Below, one piece after another: positions 17,988 through 27,875 of a DNA stretch of 64,000 nt. The notes beneath the pieces were generated by a model. That model saw nothing but the letters and a program-made list of their open reading frames with translations, ran no database searches and had not been told where the DNA came from. The position numbers were made by a program, and so were the translations under genes. How positions within the stretch are numbered: the stretch's first letter is position 1; every line of letters begins with the position of its first letter. The DNA comes from Chryseobacterium sp. 3008163. GTDB taxonomy: Bacteria > Bacteroidota > Bacteroidia > Flavobacteriales > Weeksellaceae. The DNA is taken from NCBI RefSeq assembly GCF_003669035.1, contig NZ_CP033070.1:3968001-4032000 (forward strand), read 5' to 3'.

Positions 17988-18719
17988 TTACAATTGATGA
18001 CCGGCGCCCATTCCTCCATCTACATTAATGATGGCGCCTGAGATGAATGTATTTTTAGCAATAGCATGAACCATTTGAGCGATCTCTTCCGGTTCTCCGA
18101 TGCGGTTAATCAAATGAATTCCCGCATTGTTATCAATACTTTCATCGTGCATCGGCGTTCTGATGAGTCCCGGTGCAACGACATTTACTCTGATATTATC
18201 TTTTCCGAATTCTGCTGCCAATTGCAATGTCAAAGCATGAATTGCTCCTTTGCTCGAAATCGGTGCAGTTGACGGAGATTGTGCGATCGCGTGATACACA
18301 AGCGGAGTTCCGATATTGATAATAACTCCGTCTTTTTGTTTCTGCATTTGAGGAATTACAGATTGCGTTGTGAAGAATGTTCCTTTTAAATTTGTATTTA
18401 AAAATTTATCTAAATATTCTTCCGTAACTTCTAAAAACGGTTTGTTTTCGTAAATTCCTGCATTGTTGACCAATACATCAATCGAACCAAATCTTTCAAT
18501 CGTCGTCTTTGCTAATTTTTCTCCAACGGCTTTATCTGCAACACTTCCTGTGACCATCACAAGGTTTTCGCCTGCTCCCAATTCGTTGTAAACCTGTTGT
18601 AATTTTGATTCTGTTTGTGAATTTATGACCACATTATCACCTCTGTCCAGAAAATAACGGGCAATTTCCAAACCGATTCCTGATGATGCACCTGTAACGA
18701 TTACTGTTTGTTTTTTCAT
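17988..18719 (-). CDS. SDR family protein lacking the catalytic tyrosine
   Basis: A 243-residue SDR fold with an intact cofactor motif TGASSGIG (residues 9-16), NNAG (86-89), and the C-terminal dimer region ending in VDGGMGAG. The active-site YxxxK is altered: Lys157 is present in ISSKGA, but the residue four before it is Pro153 rather than Tyr. The nucleotide sequence confirms CCG. Either it works by a different mechanism or it is a non-catalytic binder. It is the third gene of the YceI operon, 7 nt after the tautomerase and 2 nt before the NTF2-like gene. Confidence 0.87.
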   Translation of the reverse strand: MKKQTVIVTGASSGIGLEIARYFLDRGDNVVINSQTESKLQQVYNELGAGENLVMVTGSVADKAVGEKLAKTTIERFGSIDVLVNNAGIYENKPFLEVTEEYLDKFLNTNLKGTFFTTQSVIPQMQKQKDGVIINIGTPLVYHAIAQSPSTAPISSKGAIHALTLQLAAEFGKDNIRVNVVAPGLIRTPMHDESIDNNAGIHLINRIGEPEEIAQMVHAIAKNTFISGAIINVDGGMGAGHQL

Positions 18720-18726
18720 GTCTGAT

Positions 18727-18945
18727 TTATTGTTTTTCAGTTGAAAATCCTTGTTCTTTCAGGACGGTAACCTGTTCTCCGGCGTATCCCCAGTTGTCGT
18801 CTTCGATTTCATTGATCACGATGTGTGTCAAGTGTGGATCTTTATTCAAAACTGTTGTTACAGCTTTATTGAGCTCTCTGATTAATTGTTGTTTTTTTTC
18901 GCGATTAAGATCTTCGCGCAAAACATCTACTTTTATGAATGGCAT
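18727..18945 (-). CDS. 4-oxalocrotonate tautomerase family protein
   Basis: A 72-residue small beta-alpha-beta protein. The catalytic N-terminal proline is exposed after Met removal (MPFIKVDVL). Body features typical of the tautomerase fold are LIRELNKAVTTVL and the strand LTHIVINEI. Such enzymes catalyse keto-enol tautomerisation or related proton transfers on small acids. The gene sits between YceI and an SDR with short gaps (29 and 7 nt), supporting one operon. Confidence 0.88.
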   Translation of the reverse strand: MPFIKVDVLREDLNREKKQQLIRELNKAVTTVLNKDPHLTHIVINEIEDDNWGYAGEQVTVLKEQGFSTEKQ

Positions 18946-18974
18946 GATGTTAAATTTTAATTGTTGTTAATAAA

Positions 18975-19508
18975 TTACTGTGCGTCTGCAACTAAGTGAA
19001 CACTCAAGTCGAAATTGTTGTAGATCAAAGTATCTCCAAGATTGCTGAAGAAATTGGATGATCTGAATTTGATGTTGAATTTTGTTCTGTCAATGACAAT
19101 TTTAGTATCTAAAACTGCAACGTTGTCTGTCTTCACGATCTGTAAAGTCGTTTCAAGTGAATGTGTAATTCCTTTGATAGTAAGGTCTCCGGTTGCATGG
19201 TAAAAATTGTTTTCACCCGGTTCTGCGTGTTTGATCTCGAAAACTGCATCAGAAAACTGATCTGAGTTAAAGAAATCATCAGAAGCCAAATGATTGGCGA
19301 ATTGTGCGTTCGTTTCAGAATCATCGATATCAAGAATTTTAATTGATCTTGTGTTGATGACAAATTTTCCTGAAGAAAGAATGTTGTTTTCAAAATTGAA
19401 ATTTCCCTCTTTTACTTCGATTGTTCCGTTGTGAGCTCCGGTTACTTTTCTTCCGATCCATTCAACTAAACTGTTTTCGCTGTTTACTTTAAAATTTTTT
19501 GTATCCAT
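18975..19508 (-). CDS. YceI family protein
   Basis: Single-domain YceI lipocalin-like beta-barrel of about 177 residues from the preferred start MDTKNFKV at 19508; an in-frame ATG nine codons upstream (19535) is less likely. Hallmarks are SLVEWIGRKVTGAHNGTIEV near the N-terminus, then SGKFVINTRSIKILDI, then HLASDDFFNSDQF and GDLTIKGITH. Members bind isoprenoid-like amphiphiles. No signal peptide is seen, so it is predicted cytosolic. First gene of the five-gene operon, 55 nt downstream of a Crp/Fnr-type palindrome. Confidence 0.9.
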   Translation of the reverse strand: MDTKNFKVNSENSLVEWIGRKVTGAHNGTIEVKEGNFNFENNILSSGKFVINTRSIKILDIDDSETNAQFANHLASDDFFNSDQFSDAVFEIKHAEPGENNFYHATGDLTIKGITHSLETTLQIVKTDNVAVLDTKIVIDRTKFNIKFRSSNFFSNLGDTLIYNNFDLSVHLVADAQ

Positions 19509-19562
19509 TTTGATTTGTTTTAAATGATGATACAAATGTCAGCCGATTGAAGGGAAAAGTTA

Positions 19563-19578
19563 CGTGATGTAGATCACG
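19563..19578. promoter_or_regulatory. Crp/Fnr-type palindromic operator before the YceI operon
   Basis: CGTGAT-GTAG-ATCACG has two perfect 6-bp arms and resembles the Crp half-site TGTGA. It lies 55-70 nt upstream of the YceI start, and the gene for a Crp/Fnr regulator ends just beyond it (stop at 19618). Control of the YceI operon by that neighbour is a direct, testable inference. Confidence 0.55.
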
Positions 19579-19617
19579 AAATATGGGAAGTTTAAAGCTA
19601 AGGTTAAGGTTGGAGAA

Positions 19618-20190
19618 CTACTGATGAAGTCTGCTTAAAGTCTCTCTCGTGACTCCCAAATACGCTGCAATCAGATGTTTCGGAACCAAATTGTACAATT
19701 GAGGATACAAAGCTAAAAGCTCTTCATACCTGAATTTCGCATCGTTATTCATAAAAGAAAGAAGACGTTTTTGTGCTGCAACATAGCCTTTATTCGTCCG
19801 CCATCTGAAAAAATGCTCAACTTCATGAATTTCTTTGCAAATTTTCTCTCGATCTTCATTAGAAATTGATAAAATATTGGCGTTGGTGATGCAATCAACG
19901 TTTATAGTTGCTCTGTTTTTGTTGTAAAGCGCATCAAAATCTGTTACCCACCAGTTCGGCATCGCAAATTGCAGGATAAACATTTTCATAGTGTCATTAA
20001 GGTAAAATGCTTTCAGACAACCGTCAACAACGAAATACTCGTGATCCACGAAATCTCCTTCCGTGATCAGGCTTTGTCCCTTCTTTAGTTTGATTATATT
20101 AAAATGTGTAAAAACATATTCGAACTGCTCGTTAGTGAGAGAAGCGTATTTTAAGATGTGTTCTTTTAATATTTCTTTAGCATCAACCAT
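19618..20190 (-). CDS. Crp/Fnr family transcriptional regulator
   Basis: A 190-residue regulator with an N-terminal cyclic-nucleotide-binding fold (KKGQSLITEGDFVDHEYFVVDGCLKAF, given as KKGQSLITEGD and VVDGCLKAF) and a C-terminal helix-turn-helix (HLIAAYLGVTRETLSRL). No FNR-type Cys cluster is present, and the cAMP-contact signature is not conserved, so the effector is unknown. The protein ends immediately after the recognition helix. It lies upstream of the YceI operon on the same strand; the palindrome in the 109-nt gap is its likely binding site. Confidence 0.9.
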   Translation of the reverse strand: MVDAKEILKEHILKYASLTNEQFEYVFTHFNIIKLKKGQSLITEGDFVDHEYFVVDGCLKAFYLNDTMKMFILQFAMPNWWVTDFDALYNKNRATINVDCITNANILSISNEDREKICKEIHEVEHFFRWRTNKGYVAAQKRLLSFMNNDAKFRYEELLALYPQLYNLVPKHLIAAYLGVTRETLSRLHQ

Positions 20191-20397
20191 AATGATAATT
20201 AATATTCAAAATTAAGTTTTTTATTAAAATGTTTTTCTATGAGCCAATAGAATAATAGTCGACTTTTGACATTATGAGAAAGGTTTTGATTTTCATTACA
20301 TTAAATAAAATTATTTTACCTATTTTTGAAGATATGGGCTTTTTAAATAGTTCTGATGATGAAACACAAATAACTTCTACATTTAAAAATTAAAACT

Positions 20398-21330
20398 ATG
20401 ATATACTTAGGTATTTTGGTCTTTTTCGGACTGATCACATTATTTGCATCTTTTTTCACGGTCAAGCAGGAATCTGCAGCGGTTGTAGAAAGATTAGGCA
20501 AATTCTTAAAAGTAAGCCACGCCGGTTTGCATTTGAAAATTCCTTTTTTGGATCAAATTTCAAAGCGTCTAAATCTTAGAATTCAGCAGTTGGATGTTAT
20601 CATTGATACGAAAACATTGGATAACGTTTTTATTAAAATGAAAGTTTCTGTTCAGTATCAGGTGATCAGAGAAAACGTAAAAGACGCTTATTATCGTTTA
20701 GAAAATCCTGAAAATCAGATTACCTCTTACGTTTTTGATGTTGTGCGTGCAGAAGTTCCAAAAACTAAATTAGATGATGTTTTCGTAAGGAAAGATGACA
20801 TTGCAGTTGCTGTAAAAAGTGAATTGCAGGAGGCAATGCAAAGTTATGGTTATGATATCATCAAAGCTTTGGTAACTGATATCGATCCGGATGAGCAGGT
20901 AAAACATGCCATGAACAGAATTAACGCTGCAGAACGTGAAAAAACTGCCGCAGAATACGAATCTGAAGCTCAGAGAATCAGAATTGTTGCAGTTGCAAAA
21001 GCAGAAGCAGAATCTAAAAAACTGCAAGGACAAGGTATTGCAGATCAAAGAAGAGAAATTGCAAAAGGTCTTGAAGAGTCTGTGAAAATGCTGAATGCTG
21101 CAGGAATCAATGCACAAGAAGCTTCGGCATTAATTGTAGTGACGCAGCATTATGATACTCTACATTCCATCGGAGCAAATAACAGAAGTAATTTGGTGTT
21201 ATTGCCCAATTCGCCACAAGCGGCAAGCTCTATGCTGAATGAATTGGTTGTTTCTATGGCTGCAACGCAGAAAATGGATGAAGCCAATAAAGCGCAATTA
21301 CCCGAACCTCCGAGAAATCATGAGCATTAA
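20398..21330 (+). CDS. SPFH domain / stomatin-like membrane protein
   Basis: A 310-residue band-7 protein: one N-terminal membrane helix (residues 2-21), then the SPFH domain (VKQESAAVVERLGKF to about residue 185), then a long Ala/Glu/Arg-rich coiled coil (INAAEREKTAAEYESEAQR, about 185-240) and a short tail. Members form large membrane rings that scaffold microdomains or modulate proteases and channels. The paraslipin/QmcA-like architecture fits better than HflK/HflC, because no second partner gene and no NfeD protease gene is adjacent. Terminator follows at 21351. Confidence 0.92.
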   Translation: MIYLGILVFFGLITLFASFFTVKQESAAVVERLGKFLKVSHAGLHLKIPFLDQISKRLNLRIQQLDVIIDTKTLDNVFIKMKVSVQYQVIRENVKDAYYRLENPENQITSYVFDVVRAEVPKTKLDDVFVRKDDIAVAVKSELQEAMQSYGYDIIKALVTDIDPDEQVKHAMNRINAAEREKTAAEYESEAQRIRIVAVAKAEAESKKLQGQGIADQRREIAKGLEESVKMLNAAGINAQEASALIVVTQHYDTLHSIGANNRSNLVLLPNSPQAASSMLNELVVSMAATQKMDEANKAQLPEPPRNHEH

Positions 21331-21350
21331 GATAATTTGCTGAAAATATA

Positions 21351-21387
21351 AATCCCTTTCAATACATATTGAAAGGGATTTTTTTAT
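21351..21387. terminator. Bidirectional terminator
   Basis: A 14-bp perfect inverted repeat (AATCCCTTTCAATA at 21351-21364 with 21367-21380) is followed by a T-run on the plus strand and preceded by A-rich sequence. It separates the convergent SPFH gene and the DUF4377-type lipoprotein gene, whose stop lies inside it. Confidence 0.85.
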
Positions 21388-21734
21388 TTCTTGGTTTTAG
21401 AAACCTGCTTTACCAAAGTGTATTTTATGGATGAAGCATCCATTGGAGGATTTTCAATTTTCTCTGTTTTTACTTTTAAAACATATTCAAATCCGGGTTC
21501 GTAGGTGAAGCCTTCGATGTTGCTGTAGAAATTTCCCCAGCTGTCAGATTCTTTTTCTTTTACCTGAAGGCATTTCATTGGAGCAACTCCGGTGCAGTCT
21601 ACGGTTTGAGAAGCAATGATGAAGGTTTTTTCATCTGCTGATGATCCTGAATTCGGCATTGGTTTGCATTGCGTCATTACGAGCATTGATGCCATTGGAA
21701 GAATGATGGAAAGAGATTTTAGAATATTTTTCAT
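21384..21734 (-). CDS. DUF4377 domain-containing lipoprotein
   Basis: A 116-residue lipoprotein (lipobox near VMTQC, residues 19-23) followed by one DUF4377 domain. Recognisable family elements are ASQTVDCTGVAPMKCLQVK, then W with FYSNIEGFTYEPGFEYVLKV, then the ENPPMDASS motif and KYTLVKQVSK at the end. The two Cys of the CTGVAPMKC segment probably form a disulfide. Family function is unknown; some relatives are fused to HslJ/META heat-shock-like domains. Envelope location inferred. Confidence 0.82.
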   Translation of the reverse strand: MKNILKSLSIILPMASMLVMTQCKPMPNSGSSADEKTFIIASQTVDCTGVAPMKCLQVKEKESDSWGNFYSNIEGFTYEPGFEYVLKVKTEKIENPPMDASSIKYTLVKQVSKTKK

Positions 21735-21759
21735 AATAAATATTTAAGGGTAGTCAAAG

Positions 21760-22083
21760 TTAAGCTTTTTCTTGAGTTCTGAATTTCTGCCTGCCAATCA
21801 ACAGTTCAAAGAATAATTTAAAATCAGAAAGCAACGACCAAAGCGGATATTTAAAAGTTGCGGGTTTATTTCTTTCAATAAATGCATGACTCAGCCACGC
21901 AAAACCATACCCAACAATCGGAATGTACCAAAGAAATCTTTCTTTTCCGGTGTAAATTACAAAACCGATGACGAGAAAAATAAATAGAATTCCAAGAAAA
22001 TGAAAAATTCTTGTTCCTAATTTCTTGTGTTCGTCGAGATAAAACTCATAGAACTCCTGGTATGTTTTGATTTTTTCAGACAT
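21760..22083 (-). CDS. DUF962 / Mpo1-like membrane protein
   Basis: A 107-residue protein with two predicted hydrophobic segments (about 25-45 and 49-66). The family pattern is clear: FYEFYLDEHKKLGTRIFHFLG at the N-terminus with conserved His, and YGFAWLSHAFIERNKPATFKYP, where the HxxxxxNKPATF element is the DUF962 signature. The yeast homologue Mpo1 is an iron-dependent alpha-oxygenase of 2-hydroxy fatty acids, so a lipid-oxidation role is possible here but not shown. Confidence 0.85.
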   Translation of the reverse strand: MSEKIKTYQEFYEFYLDEHKKLGTRIFHFLGILFIFLVIGFVIYTGKERFLWYIPIVGYGFAWLSHAFIERNKPATFKYPLWSLLSDFKLFFELLIGRQKFRTQEKA

Positions 22084-22361
22084 GGCATTAATTTTTAAAG
22101 TTCTTAGATGAACCTTAGCAATTATTTCGCCAATTATTTAGGATACTTTTTTTGTTTAGATGATTTATTCAAATATTGTATTACTTTCTTAAATGAAATG
22201 CCTTTGTTTTTCTTATATAAAATGCAGATTGTCAAAAACTTTGTCTTTCATTGCGATAATTAAACGCAAAGCTAAACAAAGAGTTAGCTAATAAGGTTTT
22301 CAAATTAAGATATACAAAGGCGTTCCACTTATTTTCGAAAAACAAGGATTGGATTATTATA

Positions 22362-22973
22362 TCAATAATTTAAGGTTCCAATCATAAAAGTTTTAGAAGC
22401 GTTCAGTGCCTGTGAAGTTTGGGTTGATTCCTTTACCACACCTTTGTTTTTGATGTAACTCGAATGAATAAAATAAGTGTCTTTATTTTCTCTCGTGATA
22501 AATCCGGTATGAAAATCTAAACCGACAATATACACTTGGTTTTTATCTTTACTTAAAATATATTTTTCTAAATCCTGTTTTTTGCTGAAATATTTGATGT
22601 CTTTGCAAAGCTTTTTAATCATCACAGAAGAAGCTTGTTGCGCCAGATACGTTCTGTTGATGTCGAAACCAAAGTCAGTCAGCGCATTGGTTACAAAATA
22701 TCCGCAGGCGATGGTACTTTTCTGAGGTTCTCTTGATGTTCCGTTGAATGACCAAGGCGTACCCATCCAATAATTGGGAACATCGTAGTTAATAAATTTA
22801 AACAGATAATTTTTCTTTTCTTCCGCAGTCTTTTTGTTGATTGAAATTAAAAATTCTTTGTAGGGAATTTTCTTTTCTTCTGAATTCCCTAAAGTTAAAT
22901 CATTGCCCGATTCAACTTTAGATTTGCTGCATCCGATGATGATTAAAAATAACAGACAGAAAAGGTATTTCAT
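22362..22973 (-). CDS. Hypothetical lipoprotein, possibly a papain-like hydrolase
   Basis: A 203-residue lipoprotein (lipobox IIGC near residue 15). The mature domain has a Cys in STIACGYFVTNAL and a downstream His in GLDFHTGFITR followed by YFIHSSY, the order and spacing expected for a Cys/His NlpC/P60- or CHAP-like fold. No assigned family was recognised, so hydrolase activity is a hypothesis. The gene begins 3 nt downstream of the APC permease stop and is probably in its operon. Confidence 0.6.
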   Translation of the reverse strand: MKYLFCLLFLIIIGCSKSKVESGNDLTLGNSEEKKIPYKEFLISINKKTAEEKKNYLFKFINYDVPNYWMGTPWSFNGTSREPQKSTIACGYFVTNALTDFGFDINRTYLAQQASSVMIKKLCKDIKYFSKKQDLEKYILSKDKNQVYIVGLDFHTGFITRENKDTYFIHSSYIKNKGVVKESTQTSQALNASKTFMIGTLNY

Positions 22974-22976
22974 CTT

Positions 22977-24650
22977 TTAATTCGCATTTCTCAGCTTGCT
23001 GTTCTGATATCCGTAACAGAAATAAATCACCAAACCTACGGCAAACCATAATCCGAAATAGAACCAGTTTTCGTGGCTCATTCCCGTCAATAAATATAAA
23101 CAAGAGCTTAAACCGATTAATGGAATCAGTGACAAATTTTTAATAAATGTCAAGAAACAAAGGCCTAAATTAATTAAGATAAAAAAGAAAATAGAAGCTC
23201 GGAATTCTCCGTTTTTAGGATCATTCCATTCCATTAAATGATCAAAAAAATCAGGTTGGAAATAATGAAATCCTACCAAAGCTCCGATGAAAATCACGGG
23301 AAAAATAATCTTTCCATTAATATACGGAAGGTGGAAACGACCCTTGATCTTTTCTTTCGGAGGAAGCGTTAAAACTCCCGCACAAACCAATACAAAAGCG
23401 AATATAGTTCCGATACTTGTAAAATCTAAAATGAAACTTTTGTCTGTGAAAAGAATAGGCACTCCAACCGCAATACCCGTAACAATCGTTGCGAACGAAG
23501 GAGTTTTATATTTTGGATGAACTGTCTGGAATTTTTTTGGCATCAAACCGTCACGGCTCATGGCATACCAAATTCTTGGCTGTCCCATCTGAAATACCAA
23601 TAAAACTGTGGTAATTGCTACAATCGCTACAAATGAAACCGTCAGTTCCATCCAGGCAACATTGGCATTTGCTTTTTCAAATATAAATGATAGAGGATCT
23701 CCAACGCCGTCAAATTTTCTGTAGTCGACCATTCCGGTCAAAACCAAAGTCAGACAGATGTAAATAACGGTACACAAAGCCAAAGAAATAATCATTCCTT
23801 TTGGTAATGTCTTTTGTGGATCTTTTGTTTCTTCGGAAAGTACACTCAGTGCATCAAATCCTATATACGCAAAGAAAACTCCCGAAACGGCACTCATTAC
23901 TCCTGCAAAACCATTTGGCATAAATGAACGTGTTCCAGTTTCTATGCTTACTGGCGTCCAGTTGTCGGTATTGATGTATGAAAAACCAACCAAGATCACC
24001 AAAACGATGACAGCTAATTTTAAAATTACTAAAGAATTGTTGAAGTTTTTACTTTCCTTCACTCCACGGTAGCACAACCACGTAATTAATCCGTTAATCA
24101 CTAATGCAGGAATATCGACGATGAATTTTAAACTTCCCAATAAAGGAGCAGACGTCCACGCATTGATGAGTTCTTTATTTTCGGAACCGTTTAAAAAAGC
24201 TTTTTTCGCTTCGGTATAACTGCAAGTCAAGTAATCAGGAATGTGCATTCCAAGGCGCTCGAGGAAACTTGTAAAATAATCTGACCAGGAGAAAGCAACG
24301 TAAATATTTCCGAAAGAGTATTCCATAATCAAAGCCCAGCCGATCACCCAAGCTATTAATTCACCAAAACTGGCGTAAGCATATGTGTAAGCCGAACCTG
24401 CTGTAGGAATTCTGCTGGCAAATTCTGCATAGCATAAAGCAGTAAAGCCACAGGCAAAACCACAAATCAGATAGAGTAGGATAACACCCGGACCGCCCCT
24501 GAAAACGGCCTCACCCAAACTGCTGAAACTTCCGGCTCCGATGATGGCGGCAATTCCAAAAAAAACGATATCCCAAGTTCCTAAAACCCGCAAAAGATTG
24601 GTGGAAGTATCTGTTGCTGAATAGTTTTTCCTTCTGAAAAGTTGATTCAT
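22977..24650 (-). CDS. APC family amino acid permease
   Basis: A 557-residue integral membrane transporter with about 12-14 hydrophobic helices. The APC core begins LGTWDIVFFGIAAIIGAGSF (helix 1 with the unwound GAGSF substrate motif), and AGSAYTYAYASFGE marks helix 3. The longer length and the conserved ALSVLSEETKDPQKTLPKG loop fit the cationic amino acid transporter subgroup. Substrate not determinable, with basic amino acids the first guess. Located in the inner membrane; followed by a lipoprotein gene. Confidence 0.92.
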   Translation of the reverse strand: MNQLFRRKNYSATDTSTNLLRVLGTWDIVFFGIAAIIGAGSFSSLGEAVFRGGPGVILLYLICGFACGFTALCYAEFASRIPTAGSAYTYAYASFGELIAWVIGWALIMEYSFGNIYVAFSWSDYFTSFLERLGMHIPDYLTCSYTEAKKAFLNGSENKELINAWTSAPLLGSLKFIVDIPALVINGLITWLCYRGVKESKNFNNSLVILKLAVIVLVILVGFSYINTDNWTPVSIETGTRSFMPNGFAGVMSAVSGVFFAYIGFDALSVLSEETKDPQKTLPKGMIISLALCTVIYICLTLVLTGMVDYRKFDGVGDPLSFIFEKANANVAWMELTVSFVAIVAITTVLLVFQMGQPRIWYAMSRDGLMPKKFQTVHPKYKTPSFATIVTGIAVGVPILFTDKSFILDFTSIGTIFAFVLVCAGVLTLPPKEKIKGRFHLPYINGKIIFPVIFIGALVGFHYFQPDFFDHLMEWNDPKNGEFRASIFFFILINLGLCFLTFIKNLSLIPLIGLSSCLYLLTGMSHENWFYFGLWFAVGLVIYFCYGYQNSKLRNAN

Positions 24651-24903
24651 TTAATAGTTATATAAAAGTTGAAAAAAACAAATGTAATTATTTCTGATAA
24701 ATAATTAAGATTTTCTTAATATTTCTTGTTGAAAAGTTAATTAGTATTAAAAAATAATCCACATACTAACAATATGTTAAAAGGCTTGTTTATACAATAT
24801 CTTTTCGATATTTTCGTTGATAATTTGTGGATAAAATCTTATCTTAAAATTAAAATATTTGGTCTCATTTTTGAAGGCCTTTCCATTTTAAAATTTGATG
24901 TTA

Positions 24904-27866
24904 ATGAAATCAAAAAAATACTTTTAGCGGCTGCTGTTTTCTATTTCGGGGTTTCCGAAGCTCAACAGTCTCAATACTTTACTCAAAAGGAAAACTATAG
25001 GTTTAATCTTGCTCAGAATCTTTATCAGACCAAAATATACAACGCTTCTCAATACGAATATGCACGACAGTATTTCTACAATCAGAATCTGGAGCAATCG
25101 AGAAAAGAAGCTGCCCAGTTTTTTGATAACGTGATAGGAGTGATTCTGCAGAAAAATCATGCGGAAGAAGGATTGACGGCTTTTATGAAAGAATATCCGA
25201 ACTCTGCGTATTTTGCTCAGGCCAATTTACCTTTGGCGGATTATTATTTAGCTAAAAAAGATTTTAAGGAAGCTTTAAAAACTTTAAAAAAGGTTAATCA
25301 ATACCAACTTACCAAAGAAGAGAATACCCAGTATATTCTGAAATTGGGTTACGCTAAATTTATGATGGGTGACTCTAAAGGTGCCATTGATGCTCTCGAA
25401 GAAGCTCACAAAACGGCTGATGAATCTCAGAAAGGTGATATCGCATATATGTTGGGTCATTTGTATTATTCAAGCAAGCAAAATGATCAGGCGTTTCAGT
25501 ATTTTGATTCAATAAAAGATCAGCCGAAATTTTCAAAATTGGTGCGTCCGTATTACGTGCAGATGCATTACAACGATAAAGATTACGATAAAGCGATTTC
25601 GGAAGGAAATGCTTTGTTGAACGAAGATATTTCTGCGTCTTACAAAGCGGAGGTTCACAAAATCATTGGTGAATCTTATTTCATGAAGAATGATTATGAA
25701 TCGGCGTATCCACATTTGAAAGATTATCTGAGCGTACAGCAAAACCCGTCAGAAAATGATCTGTATGAAATGGGATTTGTGGCGGCTCAGCTTAAAAAAT
25801 ATGATGAAGCGGTTTCTTATTACAACCAATTGATCAACAGCAATTCAGCGTTGGCTCAGAATGCTTATTATCAGTTAGGAAACGCTTATTTGGCGGTTGA
25901 TAAAAAGCAGGAAGCACTATCGGCGTTCCGTTCGTCTTATCAGATGGATTATGATGCGAGTGTAAAACAGTTGGCTCACGAACAGTACGCAAAATTGGGT
26001 TACGACATCGGAAACCCGTTTGAAAGTCCGACAACGGTGATTCAAAATTACATTACAGCCAACCCAAGCGGTGCTAAAAATGCAGAAATGAGATCACTTT
26101 TGGTGAAATCTTACCTGTATTCCGGAAACTTTAAAGAGACATTAAATGCGATTGATAAATTGCCAAACTCAACTCCTGAAACCGATAAAGTAGATCAGGA
26201 AGTTTCTTATTTATTGGGAACGGAGGAATTCAATAAAGGTAATTTCGACGAAGCGGAAAAATACTTTCTCAGAAGTTTAGAATTTGATTTAAATAAAGAA
26301 TTCAACAGCAGAGCTTTGTATTGGTTGGGACAGGTGTATTATCAGAAAGGAAATTATCCTTCTGCGATTGCCCGTTACGAAAAACTAACCAACGAAACGT
26401 TCCCTGAAAAACAACAGCTGCCTTACGATTTGGGATATGCTTATTTTAAATCTAAAAAATTCGATCAGGCAGAACAGTATTTTACACAATATTTAAAAAA
26501 TCCAAAGCCTGAATTTAAAAATGATGCTGAGCTTCGTTTAGCGGATATTAATTATGCCAACAACGATTTGGATCAGGCGATTGCGATTTACGATAAAAAC
26601 GAGGATGCTACAGATTATACTTTATACCAAAAAGCGTTGGCTTTAGGATTTAAAAATGATAACGTTGCGAAAATTACCAACTTAAAATCGTTAATTTCTA
26701 AATATCCAGGATCTGATTATATTGATGATGCACAATACGAAATGGGTGTGGCTTATGCAGCTCAGGATGACTTTGCCAACTCCAATGATTTCTTCGGAAA
26801 GGTGATTAAATCTTCTTCCGATAAAGACTTGGTAGCGAATGCATCGATTTACAGAGCGCAGAACTATATTGACCAAAATCAAAATGATAAAGCTTTATCT
26901 GAATTAAAATCTCTTGGTGAACAATATAAAAATACGGCATACGCACAGAAAATTGTTCAGGCTGCGAAACCTATTTTCACCAAAAACGGTGATGTTTCAG
27001 GATATGCTGATTTTGCAAGAAATATAGGAGTTAATATCGACGCTTCTGAAATCGACGAAATCAATTTATCAACAGGTAAACAATATTTCACGAAGAAAGA
27101 TTACAAAAATGCAATTTCTTACTACGAGAAATATTTAACGCAAAATCCAACAGGAGAAGGTCTTTATCAGGCTAAATATGAGTTGGGTGAAAGTTATTAT
27201 CAGACGAATAATCCTACGAAAGCATTATTGGTTCTTCAGGAAATTGCCAATATTCAGAATGATTATCAGGATGATGCGGCAACGAGAGTATCTCAGATTT
27301 ACATTGCACAGGGGAATTCTGCTGAGGCTAAAAAGTATTTAGAAAACATTAAAAATTCATCCAATATCAACGTTAAAAATTATGCGAATGTTGAATTGAT
27401 GAAAATGTATGCCGAAGAAAAGAATTTCTCAGAAGCTGAAAAATTAGCAAACGCTGTGATCGCCAACAATAAAAACTCTGCAGCGGTTATCGAAACTGCA
27501 AAAGTAATCAAGGCGAGAAGTCTGATGAACTCAGGGAAAGATAAAGATGCGCAGACCGCTTACACTTCGCTTGAAAAATCTTCAAATACTGAAGTTGCAG
27601 CAGAAGCACTTTATGCAAAAGCATTTTATCAGAACAAAGGAAAAGCATTTAAATCTTCCAATGAAACCATCTTCAAACTGGCTAACAATTATGCATCAGA
27701 AGATTATTGGGGAGCAAAAGCATTGGTTTTGATGGCGAAAAATTATATTGGTTTGAAAGATAATTATCAGGCGAGTTATACTTGCGACCAGATCATCTCA
27801 AACTATGCAGATTTCCCGGAAATTGTGGCAGAGGCGAAGGAAGTTAAAAAGCAGATTAAAAAGTAA
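24904..27866 (+). CDS. Large tetratricopeptide-repeat protein, frameshifted at its start
   Basis: About 985 residues dominated by TPR units (Asp/Gln/Tyr-rich 34-residue helical pairs, e.g. YFDEAEKYFLRSLEF-like segments repeated some 20 times). The open frame extends upstream to 24774 but that part is unlike coding sequence. An ATG at 24904 starts MKSKK and would continue as a signal peptide (ILLAAAVFYFGVSEAQ) if the 7-A run at 24912-24918 had eight A. The mature protein is predicted periplasmic. It is followed 9 nt later by a lipoprotein and then a beta-barrel gene, suggesting an envelope assembly or adhesion-type complex. Confidence 0.85.
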
Positions 27867-27875
27867 GTTAAATCA

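Noticed and set aside
20274..20393. A 39-codon ATG frame (MRKVLIF...) just before the SPFH gene
   Set aside because: It overlaps a likely -7 box (TATTTTTG near 20322) of the SPFH promoter and shows no coding signature; more likely leader DNA.
24774..24903. Upstream extension of the TPR frame
   Set aside because: The segment is rich in Ile, Phe and Lys and not signal-like, while a proper signal peptide starts at 24904 in a neighbouring frame.
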